Shown here piece by piece: positions 1-11,640 of a stretch of DNA of 64,000 nt. The position numbers and the translations under genes were made by a program. The notes below the pieces were generated by a model. That model searched no databases, had not been told where the DNA came from, and saw nothing but the letters and a program-made list of their open reading frames with translations. Source of the stretch: Buxus sempervirens (lineage: Eukaryota > Streptophyta > Magnoliopsida > Buxales > Buxaceae); assembly GCA_947561395.2 (NCBI GenBank), contig OX387184.1:28696766-28760765 (forward strand). Direction: 5' to 3'. Within the stretch, counting starts at the first letter, position 1; each line of letters starts with the position of its first letter.

Positions 1-149
1 TCTCCTTTCGTTCCCTAGCCCACCTCGTGCCACCATTCCTTTAAAGAAAAAAAAACCTAAAAATGCTTGCACCCTCACTGAAATCTTAAATTGGCGTCCT
101 CGCTGAAATCTGAAAAGCTGAATCATCCAGAAAGCCCAAAACCTCCCAA

Positions 150-285
150 AACCGGAAAGGTGCTAATCACCACCTATTCCAAAGAACCAGAATCCGGAAA
201 GGTGCTAATCACCACCTTTTCCCAGGAACCAGAATCTAGAAAAGGTGCTAATCACCACCTGTTTCTAAGAACCAAAAAGCGGGAA
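150..285. repeat. Three-copy tandem repeat, unit about 43 bp
   Basis: Three successive copies of a unit containing GGTGCTAATCACCACCT, starting near 159, 201 and 244. Each unit contains the dyad GGTG...CACC. It lies in the left part of LTR A. Confidence 0.8.
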
Positions 286-766
286 AATTACCACACGTGT
301 AACCAGCTCACGTTAATTTGCTTTATCCCACAAACCAAAAATCAACTTCCAGGCTCTCTCAGAAAGATGTGAGGAATGCAAAATTTGGGGTTCTTTCAGA
401 AAGATGTGGGCCGGTCAACTTGAGGGAGAGCCGAAAGTTGACTTTTCCTCGAACCCCACGCCAAGTGCTTAGCCCTATGTCATTGAATAAAAGGCTCCGA
501 TACGAGTCTAACGCAATTAAGTTTGATCAAATCGGAGTTCAGATAAAAGAGATATGATCTGTCGAAGTTTCCGAGCAGCAAAGCCAGAAACTGCACACGT
601 GGCGCAGCAACTGCACACGTGGCAGCCAACGAAGCAAAATATCTCAGGAACTAAATCTTAAATATCCAAAATTCGCAGGGACCAATCCGCAGATATCCAA
701 AAGTGTCAAATCGGTCGAATCGGTCCAATCGGTCAAGTCGAGGGGCAAATCCGTAATTTTTTGATT

Positions 767-1016
767 TGTATCCGGTCAGATATATCGGATACACATAGGT
801 TTGTGTATAACCGGCATCAAATGCCGGATACAAAAAGATTTTCGCACGAGATTCGTGCTGATCGCCCAACAAATTCGCGGCGGCATTTAATTTTCGGATG
901 ATTATGTTTTGTATCCGGCATTGAATGCCGGATACAAAGAAGTATCTGTGTAACCGGCCATGGAGGCCAGCTATGAAGAGGGCTTAGTGTATCCGGCCTG
1001 AGTTGCCGAATACATT
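767..1016. repeat. GTATCCGGC hairpin array in LTR A
   Basis: Five imperfect inverted repeats of the form GTATCCGGC...GCCGGATAC lie at about 767-793, 801-833, 909-938, 947-974 and 987-1016, just upstream of the TATA box at 1026. Two further related dyads are near 1907-1970. The same kind of array stands upstream of the TATA box in LTRs D and E. Confidence 0.85.
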
Positions 1017-3040
1017 AAGTTTGTCTATAAAAGGCAAACAGCAGCTCATTTCCGCGGGTTGGCTTCTTTTGGGTTGATTCCACCCCTTCTCCCCCAGACC
1101 ACCTGGTGCGGAAACCCTTCCTTTCCACCCCTCCTTGCTCCCCAAGCCCTCCAAGCACCACTCAAGACCAATATACCCTTCCACTCTCCTTTCTCTCTTC
1201 ATTCTCATTGGAGAACCACTTCAAGAAGTTGCCGTTGGGACCAAGAGGAGGTGCTCCAGCCACGATTTTCATCTCAAGGGAGCTCAACCACGTCTCAAAA
1301 AGGGGTTTTAGCCCCAAGGTAAACCCTCCCTATGTATTTTGTTCATCATATATGGATATGAGTACATTTCGAGCATATTGGATATTTTCCGTTCTTAGCA
1401 TAATATTCTCTGTAATCCCAGCATGAGTAGTGTCCTTTCCCCACTATTTCCCTTTTTATGATGAATGCGGGAACTCCCATGGTAAGGGGAAGCCACATGG
1501 ATAATTCCATGGAGGGATGAGGAAGTGGTTTTACCCACTTTTGGGGTCTCTTTTACAAACTATTTTGACATGAGATGGTCCTATTTGAAAGGGGGAGTTT
1601 GTTCCCCCATTTTTTGTGATTCTTTTGTACCCCCCATGTAAACCCCCTTCTCTTCCCTTTCTAACACACGCTCACACACACTTTATTTCATGTGCAAAAC
1701 TCCGTAAAAATGCATGTGCTTATAATGGCTTAGAAGCATGCTAGATTGGATTAGTAGAGGTGCATTTGCATGTTTAATTCATTCATATGTGAAAGATGAA
1801 GATCCAAACAGGGACACTCAGGTCCCTGCCGCAATCCCGGAGCACCCCATGAAGCCTAAAAACCCAACCCCAATGCAAAAATCCGAGAAAAAGGCTTCTG
1901 GGGGTTGATCCGGCAATTCAGGCCGGATCAACAGGAACCCATGTGTAGCCAGCTAAAGATGCCGGATACACTGAGCCTAGTGTGTAACAGGAATCTCAGG
2001 CTGGCTACACTGCCAGACTGCTTTTCTGCTATCTTTGTGATGATGTCCTGATTTTTTGGCTCGTTTGATCAATCCGGATGAACCAGAAGGGTTTTCGGGT
2101 CAACCGAAGACCCAAGATGGGCCATGGGCCGACCCGGTCCAAATTGATTTCCGGTGGGCCTTCCAACGGGGCTCACCAAGCCCAACAAACTCATATCGTC
2201 TTAAATAAACAAAATAAATTGAACAGTGGTCCGAACCATTTAAGGCCCACTAAAAGCCCAATCTGGGACATGCATGTGAAGTTTAAAATGTGGTTTGGCC
2301 GAGACCATGGGCAAGGGCCTATCGGGCCCGCCAAGCCCACAACCGTACAAGGATAGGGTTCAAAACCCTAACCCCGAAAACCTTGGGCTTTCCAGCCCAA
2401 GTCTGGACCATGGGCCCCAAGCCCATTATCCAGTTCCCTCCGCCAAACTTAACAAGATAAGCCAAAATACTTGACAACCACTGTGTGGCCCACTCAGGGG
2501 CCCACGAAACCATCCAGACCCACTTTTGCATAAAAATACTTAAAATTCCAATTTGAACTTTAAATAAAATCCATCAAACCAACCAAAGCCCAAAAGGGGT
2601 TATCCGACGTAACCCCAAACGGGACTTGGGCTTCCACTAAAGCTCAAATTGGCATCCTGTGGGCCTTCCAACGGGGGGCCTACACACCAGACCCAGATCA
2701 CTCAGGTTAAAAAAGATAAAATCAAGTAAAGGGACCTACACCACTTTTGCGGTCCCGCCAGACTTAATCAAATGTGCATGCAGGAATAGGAATCAGGTGA
2801 GTGAAAGACCAAAAGTTGACTCAAAACCAGGATAACTATGGGACCCGTCATTCGACGGGGCGGACTGGGGTGTCTACGGACTTCCCCGGACCGCAATAGA
2901 GAACTTACTTAGAATCTCAAGCCGCAGATCAAGCCTTAATAGAAAATCTAGGCACCCAAGTGTCCGCCTACACCCCATCAGGCGATGGCGACTCCAAATT
3001 CCCATTTTTACCCAGTGCGACCCGGAAACAAGTGCGCACA

Positions 3041-3704
3041 CTCGTGAGACTGCTAAGATGAAATGGGAGGATTTCAAGAAGCTTTTCTTTGAGACCTATT
3101 TTCTTGGTAGTTTCAGAAGGCAGAAAGCAACAAAATTTAATAAGCTGGAGCAAGGAAGTATGACAGTAGCAGAATATGAAGCTCAATTCACTTTGCTTTC
3201 ACGATTCTCTCCTCAATCTGTAACAGATGAAACGTCCAAGGCTAAGAAGTTTGAGGATGGTATAAGGGCTTCTATTCGTTCTCGTGTGTTGCCTCTCCGT
3301 CTGACCACTTATGCGGATGTGGTGGACACAGCTCGACTAGTTGGAAAGTGACATTGATGCCAATAGAGCGGCTAGGGAGCAAGAGCAGCAGAAGGGCAGA
3401 GGAAAGCAATTCGGGGATTTTTCGCTTCGGTGGAAGGCCTAGGGATAAGAGGCAGAAGACATCTGGAAATTCATCTTCTAGTACTGGTTTTACTAGAGCT
3501 GTGCCTATTGCATCTAGGCCACCTCCTACATGTTACAACTGTGGAATGGTTGGGCACATTAGCAGAAACTGCAGGAAACCTAGAGTAGAAAATCCTAATA
3601 GGATTCGTTATGGAGGCAATGCACCAGCCTTGATGCCACCTCCTGCAGGTATCATGTCTTCCTTATCTTCTATGGATGCTAGTGCTTCGAATTCTGTGGT
3701 TTGA
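3041..3704 (+). pseudogene. gag: Remnant of chromovirus gag
   Basis: Capsid/nucleocapsid polyprotein remnant. The retrotransposon gag core is recognisable from WEDFKKLFFETYF at about 3064-3102 and the conserved LEQGSMTVAEYEAQF stretch at about 3145-3190. The nucleocapsid zinc knuckle has the spacing C-x2-C-x4-H-x4-C (CYNCGMVGHISRNC, 3531-3572), preceded by a basic, serine-rich linker. In the living family it packages the genomic RNA in cytoplasmic particles. Its start is cut off by LTR A, and it is part of a broken element. Confidence 0.85.
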
Positions 3705-3737
3705 GGGTTTTTTTTACTATTTCATGTGCCTGTGTTT

Positions 3738-5660
3738 GTTTTGTTTGATTCTGGAGCATCGTTATCTTTTATTTCTGCATCCTGTGTGAATTATTTGGGT
3801 TTGATTCCTACTTCTCTGGATGTTTCTATGGTTGTGAGTAATCCTTTGGGCAATTCCAGTAACTTGAACCGGGTTTGTAAGGCTTGTGAAATCAGAATAG
3901 GAGATGAAGTTTGGGTTGGAGACTTGATTGAGATTGACATGGGAGAGTTTGATGTCATTCTTTGCATGGACTTACTCGCACCCTATCAAGCTAGTATGGA
4001 TTGTTATCATAAGACGGTAACTTTCCACCCTTTAAGCAGGCCTTTATTTGTATATGATGGGTCCAAGTCAAGTTTATCATGCTATAATGTTTTGAGTGCT
4101 TTAGAAGTGGAGAAGGAAAAAGGGGTGGAGGGAATACCAGTGGTATATGAATTTGTTGGGGTATTCCACGAGATACCAGGGTTACCTCCTAAAAGAGAGA
4201 TTGACTTTTGTATTGATATCTTACCTGGTACGCAACCCATATCACTAGCCACTTATCCAATGGCACCTGCTGAGATGAGGGAATTAAAAGAGCTACTTGA
4301 TGGGTTATTGAAGTTGGGATCTATCAGACGTATTTCATCGCCTTGGGGAGCACCTGTTTTGTTTGTTAAGAATAAAGATGGTTCTCTGAGGTTATGTGTG
4401 GACTATAGGAAGCTTAATAATGTAACTGTGAACAACAAATACCCGCTTCCTAGAGTAAATGATCTCTTTGAACAGCTTAAATGTGCAAGACACTTCTCAA
4501 AGATTGACTTGAGATCTGGGTATCACCAACTGAGGATAAGGGAAGAAGACATACCTAAGACTGCTTTTAGGACTAGGTATGGACATTATGAATATGTAGT
4601 GATGCCTTTTGGGCTCACAAATGCACCTGCAGCTTTCATGGATTTGATGCATCGTATCTTTCAAGTACAGATAGATCAGTTTGTGGTTATTTTTGTGGAT
4701 GATATACTGATTTATTCAAAATCTGAAGAGAAGCATGTGCAGCATTTGAGGGTGGTATTGCAGATACTCAAGGAAAATCACTTATATGCAAAACTGTCTA
4801 AATGTTAATTTTGGAAGGAGGAAGTTCAATTTTTGGGGCATATAATATCCAGTGCAGGGGTGTCTGTAGACCCTTCAAAGGTTGAAGCTGTTTTGAAATG
4901 GGAGCAACCTAAGACAGTAACAGAAGTCAAAAGTTTTTTGGGTTTGGCTAGTTATTACAGACGGTTCATTGAAGGATTTTCACGTATAGCCTCTCCATTG
5001 ACAAGGTTAACCAGAAAGGGGGAGAAATTTGTATGGTCTGATGCATGTGAGAAGGCATTCCAAGAACTGAAAACTAGACTGACTTCAGCACCAGTGTTGA
5101 CACTGCCAGTAATTGGAAAGGGCCTTACAGTCTATACTGATGCTTCTTTGCAAGGTTTAAAGAGAATTCCATGTTTCGAGACGAAATTAATTCATAGGTT
5201 GTATTCGCTTACGAGCAAGGTTACGTCCGGACCCACATGTGTATAGTTATACGCGATGTGTGGTTTCAGGGCGTGACAGCAATATTCTGTATCATCAATA
5301 AAGGCGTTAAAATTATCTCCCAGATTCTTTGGACCTTATCAAGTTGTTCAATGTATGGGACCTGCGCTTACAAATTACAACTTCCATCGGGTTGAAGGAC
5401 CATCCTATATTCCATGTGTCATGCTTGAAAAAGAAAGTTGGAGACAGAGAAGTTATTCAAACAACTCTTCCTCCAATCACTGTTCAGTCAGTTCCTGAAG
5501 AGATATTAGATTGAAGATTTGTTAAAAGAGGAAATCGAGCCATCATTAAAGTGCTGATCTGATGGAAGGGAACTGATAAGGCTGATGCCATTTGGGAAAG
5601 GTATCACGATCTTAAGAAGAGATTTCCTCATGAGATCCTTGAGGACAAGGATGCTGCAAA
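3738..5660 (+). pseudogene. pol: Remnant of chromovirus pol
   Basis: Polyprotein remnant with protease (LFDSGAS at about 3741-3761), reverse transcriptase ([32 protein letters not shown] and the catalytic-loop [11 protein letters not shown]), the connection/RNase H start ([12 protein letters not shown] at about 4938-4973), a short integrase C-terminal part and a chromodomain-like tail. In the intact family these domains copy the RNA into DNA and insert it into chromatin. Much of the RNase H-integrase region expected for a full pol (well over 3 kb) is not present. Broken fossil. Confidence 0.85.
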
Positions 5661-5671
5661 GAGGAAGGGAA

Positions 5672-5935
5672 TGTTATGTGACCCGCTTTAAGTGATGTGC
5701 AGGGAGTTGTGATATTTACTTAGTTATGTTTACGTGTGGGTTATGTTCAACTAGTGATAGAAGTCAGTTAATGAGTTATGTAGTTAGAGAGTTTGTAGAA
5801 GCGTCAGTTAAAGAGTTTCTCTTGTACTTAAACTATGTTCTTTTACTTGTGGAGTATCTACGAGTTATCATTGAAATTTCCATGAATTGTGGAGGCTGGC
5901 TTTCCTTGAATATTCAAAATTGCTATGCGTAAATA
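5672..5935 (+). mobile_element. Start of the chromovirus 3' LTR
   Basis: Directly after the pol tail the sequence switches to TGTTATGTGACCC, a typical LTR start (TG, then a CCC run). The 5' LTR is out of view, so the right end cannot be fixed by comparison; 5935 is only where I stop being able to argue for it. Confidence 0.5.
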
Positions 5936-6818
5936 CAAATCACATATCAAATTAGGTGCTAGAAATTAATTGGATCTGATTTGTCAAAGTTAAAGGGTTT
6001 TCTGGTTGATGGTAACCTAAACTTCATTGTGTTGCTGACGAGTTTCTGGGTTTATGCAATAAGCAGGGGGATTGGCATGGTTCCCAAAGGAAGAAGAACT
6101 ATTGAGTCTAAAAACCTAAAACCCAGAGGCTTTTTCTGATAACGGATTTCAACACCCCCATGAATCAAATGACACATCAAGGTTTAGGATTCGATTGCAT
6201 GAAAGTTCCTTCATGATCCTATGTTGGCATCCCTATTGCAGTCTCCCACGACGTGTACAGAGAGCGGACTATCGCATGGTACACATGGTAGGAACTCATC
6301 ATTGAATAGGACCGGGAGATCTCCTAGTTGAGTCGCCACAACTTCAGTAGTGATTGAAAATGGAGGAGACCAATGAGAGAAACCCACCAACGTCTAATGA
6401 GTTACTGGAGAACCCTTTCGTTTCCTTGGAGTGCTTCTTTTGTAGCTTTCGTATCCCTTGATTTGGGCTAAGGCCATGTCAAAGTTCTCTGAGATTTTTG
6501 GTGCCGAGAGATAAACTGAAGATAATTACAAAAACACCTTTCAAAAAATGAAAGAAAACTGATTTGTTGTTTTTAAAGATCGAAAGTTTCAGCTTTTAAA
6601 AACAACCCCGTTTTTTAATAGTTTTTTTCGTAAACAATTTGAAAACTGTGGTTGCCAAAAAGCATTTTCGTGTTTCTTGTTTTCAAAAACTATAAAACTC
6701 TATTTGAAGAAGACACAAAATAAAATTTACGTAATCTCATACATAAACACAGGCCTAACTACATAAACAACAACATATTCTAATCCTCCTTTCTAAACTT
6801 TACCCACAAAGAAAAACC
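5936..6818. other. Unassigned stretch, no gene or repeat recognised
   Basis: About 0.88 kb that does not resemble any other part of the window. No long frame is open. The first part has ordinary composition; from about 6530 to 6760 it becomes AT-rich with poly-A/T runs and one strong inverted repeat. It may be low-copy host DNA or the rest of the chromovirus LTR. Confidence 0.4.
6566..6606. repeat. Perfect 12-bp inverted repeat
   Basis: GTTGTTTTTAAA at 6566-6577 is the exact reverse complement of TTTAAAAACAAC at 6595-6606, with a 17-bp loop. It sits in an A/T-run region; no target duplication was seen that would mark a MITE. Confidence 0.6.
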
Positions 6819-7022
6819 ATGGAAGAAGGATTAGAAATTTTAGATTCTGGAATATTATGTACTGATCTCAATAACAACGCTAATAGATTTCGGTTATTTT
6901 GGGATGAATCAATCAAATGCAAGATTTTGGCCAAGAATGATTGTATGATTCATTTCGCCATCTCAAACCTTCAAGGAAGCAGTTTTATACCCACATTCCT
7001 CAATGCTAGCTCCAACATATAG
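6819..7022 (+). pseudogene. Possible LINE (L1-type) endonuclease remnant
   Basis: A 67-residue frame starting in a good context (CCATGGAA). It contains LFWDESIKCKIL followed by IHFAIS and then SSFIPTFLNASSN. This resembles the GGLxLFW...IHxxV...FxxTFVYGxPN stretch of the apurinic endonuclease of plant L1 LINEs. It stops 5 bp before the copia LTR at 7027, so any continuation would lie beyond the right end of the window. Only a fragment, with no catalytic set visible. It could equally be the first exon of an unrelated gene cut by the copia insertion. The match is from memory of the family, not a search. Confidence 0.35.
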
Positions 7023-7026
7023 AATC

Positions 7027-7503
7027 TGTTATATTTTGTGGGTCCTACCCCCATGGGCAGTGTAGGGTCCCATGTGTGGTTGATTCGACCCACTTTAAGA
7101 TGCTCAGTATGAGTTTGCAGGGTAGTTAGAGATCGAGATGGAGTGTAAATAAGAATCCCAAAACTGTGCGACTCTATCTCTTGCTCTCTTTATAAATAGC
7201 ACCCCAGGGCTCCCTATTTGTGTGACGTTGTCATTCATGAGATTGCAACAAGAATGAGCCAAAGCCAAGAGAAGCAGTGTTCCAACCTGGATAGAAAGAT
7301 CCTATCTATGGAAAGCAATGGTTCTATCCTAGAAGATTTGGGGATCCCATCCATCCTAAGGAAGGATTTACGTTGTGGAAAGCAAAGAGGATCCTATTTA
7401 TCAGGTTCTCTAGAGATGTGGGTGTAGTCCGGTTCGTGATTAGTTAATTCTGCTGCGTATTTCGGGTTTGGATCTATCATAAGTATGTATCTAAAACACT
7501 ACA
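7027..7503 (+). mobile_element. Copia-type 5' LTR (477 bp)
   Basis: Starts TGTTATATTTTG and ends ACACTACA, immediately followed by a primer-site-like sequence. TATAAATAG at about 7191 gives the U3/R boundary region. The last part (CTGCTGCGTATTTCGGG, about 7450) is like the ends of plant Tork-type copia LTRs. GAATC at 7022-7026 would be its left target duplication; the partner lies outside the window. Confidence 0.75.
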
Positions 7504-7522
7504 TTGGTTTTGGAGCCAGGTT
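7504..7522 (+). other. Copia primer-binding site (tRNA-iMet type)
   Basis: TTGGTTTTGGAGCCAGGTT directly after the LTR resembles the TGGTATCAGAGCCAGGTT site complementary to the 3' end of initiator methionine tRNA used by plant copia elements. Confidence 0.7.
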
Positions 7523-7549
7523 GAATACATCCCATCAAGTTTTGGGAAT

Positions 7550-7731
7550 CCATATTCACGGAATGTGGATTTTCTATGTGAAAGAGTTCCCCTTTGAATG
7601 TGGATTTTCTATGTGAAAGAGTTCCCATTTGAATGTGGATTTTCTATGGGATTTTCTATGGGAATTCAAAGATTTCCCCTTTGAATGTGGATTTTCCATA
7701 TTCACAGAATGTGGATTTTCTATGGGAATTC
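7550..7731. repeat. Minisatellite in the copia leader
   Basis: The core GAATGTGGATTTTC recurs at 7561, 7596, 7631, 7683 and 7708, with units of about 25-52 bp (two exact 35-bp steps first). It produces short open frames that I do not regard as genes. Confidence 0.85.
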
Positions 7732-8252
7732 ATATTTTCAACAAAACATGGAGGAAAAGGTGTTTCAGGTTACTTGGGAAGATGCCAAGTCGTTATTGTA
7801 GCACCCCAGATCCGGGTCTACCCTATCACGGCACCAACCCATCCCCGAGACCTACTTATGGGCCCAATAGAATCTTATTAACATAATCAATCCTGGGCAA
7901 TCAAAAAGTAATCATCAGAGTGCATGACTAAAGAAGCATGGAATAAAAATTTCCATATAATCAAAAGATCATATGTACTATAATCTCCAAAAAAAAACAT
8001 GATATCTATGTGAAAAAAATACAACTAAGGCAACTAAACATTCATAAGTTCTCTCCAAAATATACAGACATGTACAAAAAATATCTCCCAGGAGTATAAA
8101 TCCAAAAATAATATTTGCATCCCATTTACAATTCCCCCAAAATCCAATATCCACGTCACAAAGAGAAATCATACTATAGGCGGTAGTAGTCCTCTGGCTT
8201 GAACTGAGGCTCACCCTCTATATCTGCCCTGGTACGTGGCTCACCAAGCGAA

Positions 8253-8325
8253 TCTGAAAACAAATCCGGTAAAACAAAACACGCGTGAGACTTAAAGTCC
8301 CAGTAAGCAGCAAACATGCATGGAT
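8253..8325 (-). other. LTR stem-loop plus acceptor-like site in N
   Basis: Read on the minus strand: a CATGCATG block, GCTGCTTACT, the dyad GGGACTTTAAGTCTCA (plus-strand 8286-8302), then a pyrimidine-rich tract ending TTTTCAG with CAG at 8253-8255. Confidence 0.6.
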
Positions 8326-8917
8326 AGAAACAGTTTATGCAATTTTATAATATCATGATAGTGTTCACAAATATATAGTAAAAAATGTAAACCAAAACAA
8401 TAATTAAGATATGAAGAGAAATTCCAAATCAAATATCCCAATCAAGTAACTCAAGAAATCAAATCAACAAATATGATCAAACACTGCAAACTTGTCTTGT
8501 TAGGACTCGTGGTTAGCGTGTCTGTGAATTAGGTTAATGTCCACTATCCATTTGCCACCTACACGACTTACAGAGAAAGCCTAGCTAGGGCATCTCAGCA
8601 AGCGGAGCACCCACGTAAGGGCTGGCAAGTGACAACCTAACCAAGGATCAAGGCAAAGTGGGATTCCCCACCCACTGCTAGATGAATCACATGGACTCCC
8701 GTCGGTTCCCCGCGACGAAGGGGTTGCCACAACTCCTCTGTTCCCCGAGAGGGCCTCACTGATTCCCCACAATTGAAAGCTATATGGAGAAGGAAATTAA
8801 CATTAACACACAAATTAGACTCACTGTGGATCCACACTAAGAACAATGTCCAATTAGACGATTCACAATTCAAAACCAAACCAATAAAATCAAGAGTAAA
8901 ACCAGTGCTTAAACCAA

Positions 8918-9024
8918 AGCCAAGTGGAATTCCTCATCCACTATCAAATCAATCGAGGCCAAGTGGAATTCTCCATCCACTACCAATCCATACCAAGGGC
9001 AAGTGGAATTCCCCATCCACTACC
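8918..9024. repeat. Three-copy GTGGAATTCC repeat in N
   Basis: AAGTGGAATTC(C/T)..ATCCACTA occurs three times with a 37-41 bp step; each copy is itself a dyad (AGTGGA...TCCACT). F (about 27309-27415) and L (about 41765-41870) have the same block. Confidence 0.8.
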
Positions 9025-9554
9025 AATAAAACCATAGGCCAAAGCCTTGTCAAATCGTATGAGAGTTTTTCGACATCGCTTTCATAAATCCAAGCCAATC
9101 AAAACAAAGGTCATAAAATCCGCAAAACATATTTTCGATGAATGGGTTGCTCTTAAAAATCCCAAATAAGCTACCATACCAAAAATCAATGGATTTCGAG
9201 ACAAAAAGTTTTGGACCTCAAAAATATTCCAAGTCTGGTTAAAAACGTTGACTTTTCAGTGTATAATTTTTCTAGACCAATATACAAGGAATTTCAGGCT
9301 CAAATTCTGGTTGTGGTCTATTTGAGAGTAAACAAATCTTTTAGAATTTTCTGGGCTTCTGAATCACTCATTTGGGTGTCAAACTCAAAAAGTGGTTTTA
9401 TTTGAAAATCAGGAAAACTGGAAATTTAGGCATAAACTGGAAAGTTGACTTTTTATTGGTTGGGAATTAGGCCTTAGGAGTATTTTTATTGGTTCCAAAT
9501 GGGGGGTAAAACCTTATTTACATGTAAAGACTTAAGTAAATGGAGCAATAAATA

Positions 9555-9870
9555 CACAGGATCCACGATTACAGTCAAAACAGGGTCCACGATTAGACCC
9601 TAGATTAATCGCCCAGGGGTGATTAGCCCCAACGTTCAGGCGTCCAGGTTTAAAGTGCGTGCGCTCAGGTTTAAAACAGGGTCGACGCGCGTGTGTTGAG
9701 GTTTGACGTTCGCGCGTCCAGACCACCACAAGCCAACGTGCGCGCGTCCCTTATGGACATTCGCGCATTGAGCTCACGATTAACCTCGCGATTAATCGTG
9801 GGGACTAATCCTGTCTTAACAGAAACTCATTTTAGGGGGGTTTTGACTCAAGATTAATCGCGAATTTTCA
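9555..9870. repeat. CpG- and dyad-rich block in N
   Basis: A GC-rich island in an AT-rich LTR, with repeated GATTAATCGC/GCGATTAATC and GCGCGTCC/GGACGTTCGCGC motifs, many of them self-complementary. F has the same block at about 31250-31490. Confidence 0.65.
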
Positions 9871-10514
9871 GGATTAATCGCCACCTCGGGCTTTCAAATA
9901 TTTTGACTATTTTAAAATACAAAACTCGCACAATTATTCCTAACTTTTCGAAAACCAAATGGGATGATCATAAATCATCCCAACACACTTAAAACACCTT
10001 CTAAAACCAAGATTCATTCCAAATCCTCATGAACACAAATCTAACACATAAAATCTCATTTAAACCACAAAACTCAAACCCTAATCCGAAATATGATCAA
10101 TGTGAGTGGAAATCCATGGCAAATCAGTGGAAAACTAGACAAGATTATTGCACAACCAAAACCCTACGAATATTAGAAGTAAAAACCATCATGCAAGATC
10201 ATTTCATCAATAAACCAAACCCTAGAGAGAGAAAATATGAATTTTGTAATACATTTTGTTTGGAAGGGTTTACTACTTACTTGTAAAATGGAGAAGCACA
10301 ACTTCTCTCCTAGCTCTCCTCTTCTTCTCCTTCTTCTTGAAGCTTTGAAGCAAGCTCCCACAACTCTCTTTTTTGTTCTATACGACCAAGACAAGAGGAA
10401 GTGTTCTCAAAACACATAGAATAGAACTTAGGGCATCCTTTTATATGCCCAAGTTTTCGGTCTTTCAAATCTGCCTCTAAACAAACCTTTTATTCGTCTA
10501 AAACCCTAGAATGT

Positions 10515-11640
10515 ACCTAAGATATGCCAGGGGGTACCTTAGTGTTATCTGAGGGGGTACCTTGGTGTTAGGTTGGGGGTACTTTAGTGTTGTATGTGGG
10601 GTACCTTGGTGTTTCAAGGGGATTTGCTTTAGTTACTCAAGGGGTTATACATTAGGTAACCTGAAAGGGTACCTCAGTTATACAAGAGGGGGTACCTTGA
10701 TTATTGAAGGGTGTACCTTAGTTATACAGGGGGTACCTTTAGGTAATACAAAGAGGTGTACCCTAGGTAATATGAGGGGTGTACTTTAGTAATATAAGAG
10801 GGGTACTTGAGTTATAGAATTGATGTACCTTAGTTATAAAAGGGGGTACCTTAGCTATATAAGGGGGTGTACCTTAGGCAAAACAGTGGGGGTACCTTAC
10901 TTATATAGGAGGGTACTTTAGTTAAACAGAAGGGGTAACTTGGCTATATAAGGGGGTGTACCTTAGGTAAAACAGTGGGGGTACCTCACTTATATAAAGG
11001 GGGTACATTGGCTATATAAGAGGCGTACCTTAGCTACATAAGGGGGTGTATCTTAGGTAATTCTAGGAGGTACTTTAGGTATACATGTGGGGTACCTTAG
11101 GCATTCAAGTGGGGTACCTTAAGCAAACACATGGGATACCTCAGGTAAATCAAAGGGGTACCTTAGGCAAACACATGGAGTACCTTAGGTAAATCAAGGG
11201 GGTACTTTAGGTAAAACAAGGGGGTACCTTAGGGATACAAGTGGGGTACCGTAGGTATAATTGGGGGGTACTTTAGGTAGTACTTGGGTGGTACCTTGGA
11301 TAATGCATGGAGGTATTTTGGATAATGCATGGGTGTACCCTAGGCATACTTGAGTGGTACATTGGGTAATACTTTGGTGTACTCTAGGTATACTTGGGTG
11401 GTACCTTGGGTCGTACATGGATGTACTTTGGGTATACAATGGAGGTACCTTGGGCAATGTATAGGTGTACTTCTAGTGTTATTCGGGAGGGTACCTGGGG
11501 TATACTTTGGGGTACCCTGGGTATACTTGATAGTTACTTTAAGTGTTCTTAAGGGATACTTTAGGTACATTTGAGAGGTACCTTGGGTACACTTGGAAGG
11601 TACTTTAAGTATACTTGGGAGATATTTTGTGGTACACTTA
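10515..11640. repeat. GGGGTACCTTAG minisatellite in N
   Basis: About 1.1 kb of roughly 50 degenerate units of about 18-25 bp built on GGGGGTACCTTAGGTA with variable ends (KpnI-like GGTACC core). It lies upstream of the TATA box. F and L carry the same array. The long frames on both strands here are repeat translations. Confidence 0.9.

Larger units (their letters stand above)
28..3040 (+). mobile_element. LTR A: long Tat/Ogre-like solo LTR (left end uncertain)
   Basis: Non-coding LTR of about 3 kb. The right end is well placed: it stops at GCGCACA (3040), the same ending as LTRs B and C, and is followed directly by chromovirus gag sequence. TGGCGACTC lies about 54 bp before the end, as in B-E. 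A TATA box (TATAAAAG) is at 1026, and a donor-like AAGGTAAAC follows near 1315. It shares with B and C a block naming itself by TCTAACGCAA (about 500-545), the CTTCCAACGGGG block (about 2160 and 2670) and the terminal 170 bp. The left end is a guess: CTCG at 24-27 matches CTCG at 3041-3044, but the true start could lie outside the window. Family assignment to the Tat/Ogre branch of Ty3/gypsy is inference. Fossil, no coding parts seen. Confidence 0.6.
3041..5671 (+). mobile_element. Chromovirus (Ty3/gypsy) internal region, broken
   Basis: Fossil gypsy element, interrupted on its left by LTR A and ending at its own 3' LTR (5672). Parts in order: gag core about 3060-3350, CCHC zinc knuckle 3531-3572, aspartic protease about 3740-3780 (DSGAS), reverse transcriptase about 4330-4800 with FVDD at 4691-4702, RNase H beginning near 5134 (TDAS), an integrase tail with FHVSCLKKK near 5418, and a chromodomain-like end near 5560-5630 (IWERYHDLKKRFP). 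This order (protease, RT, RNase H, integrase, chromodomain) is that of plant chromoviruses; I cannot place the clade. Clearly broken, with at least four disruptions and incomplete domains. The 5' LTR is outside the window. Confidence 0.9.

Noticed and set aside
10562-11574. Several frames of 74-87 codons on both strands
   Set aside because: Translations of the GGTACC minisatellite in LTR N.
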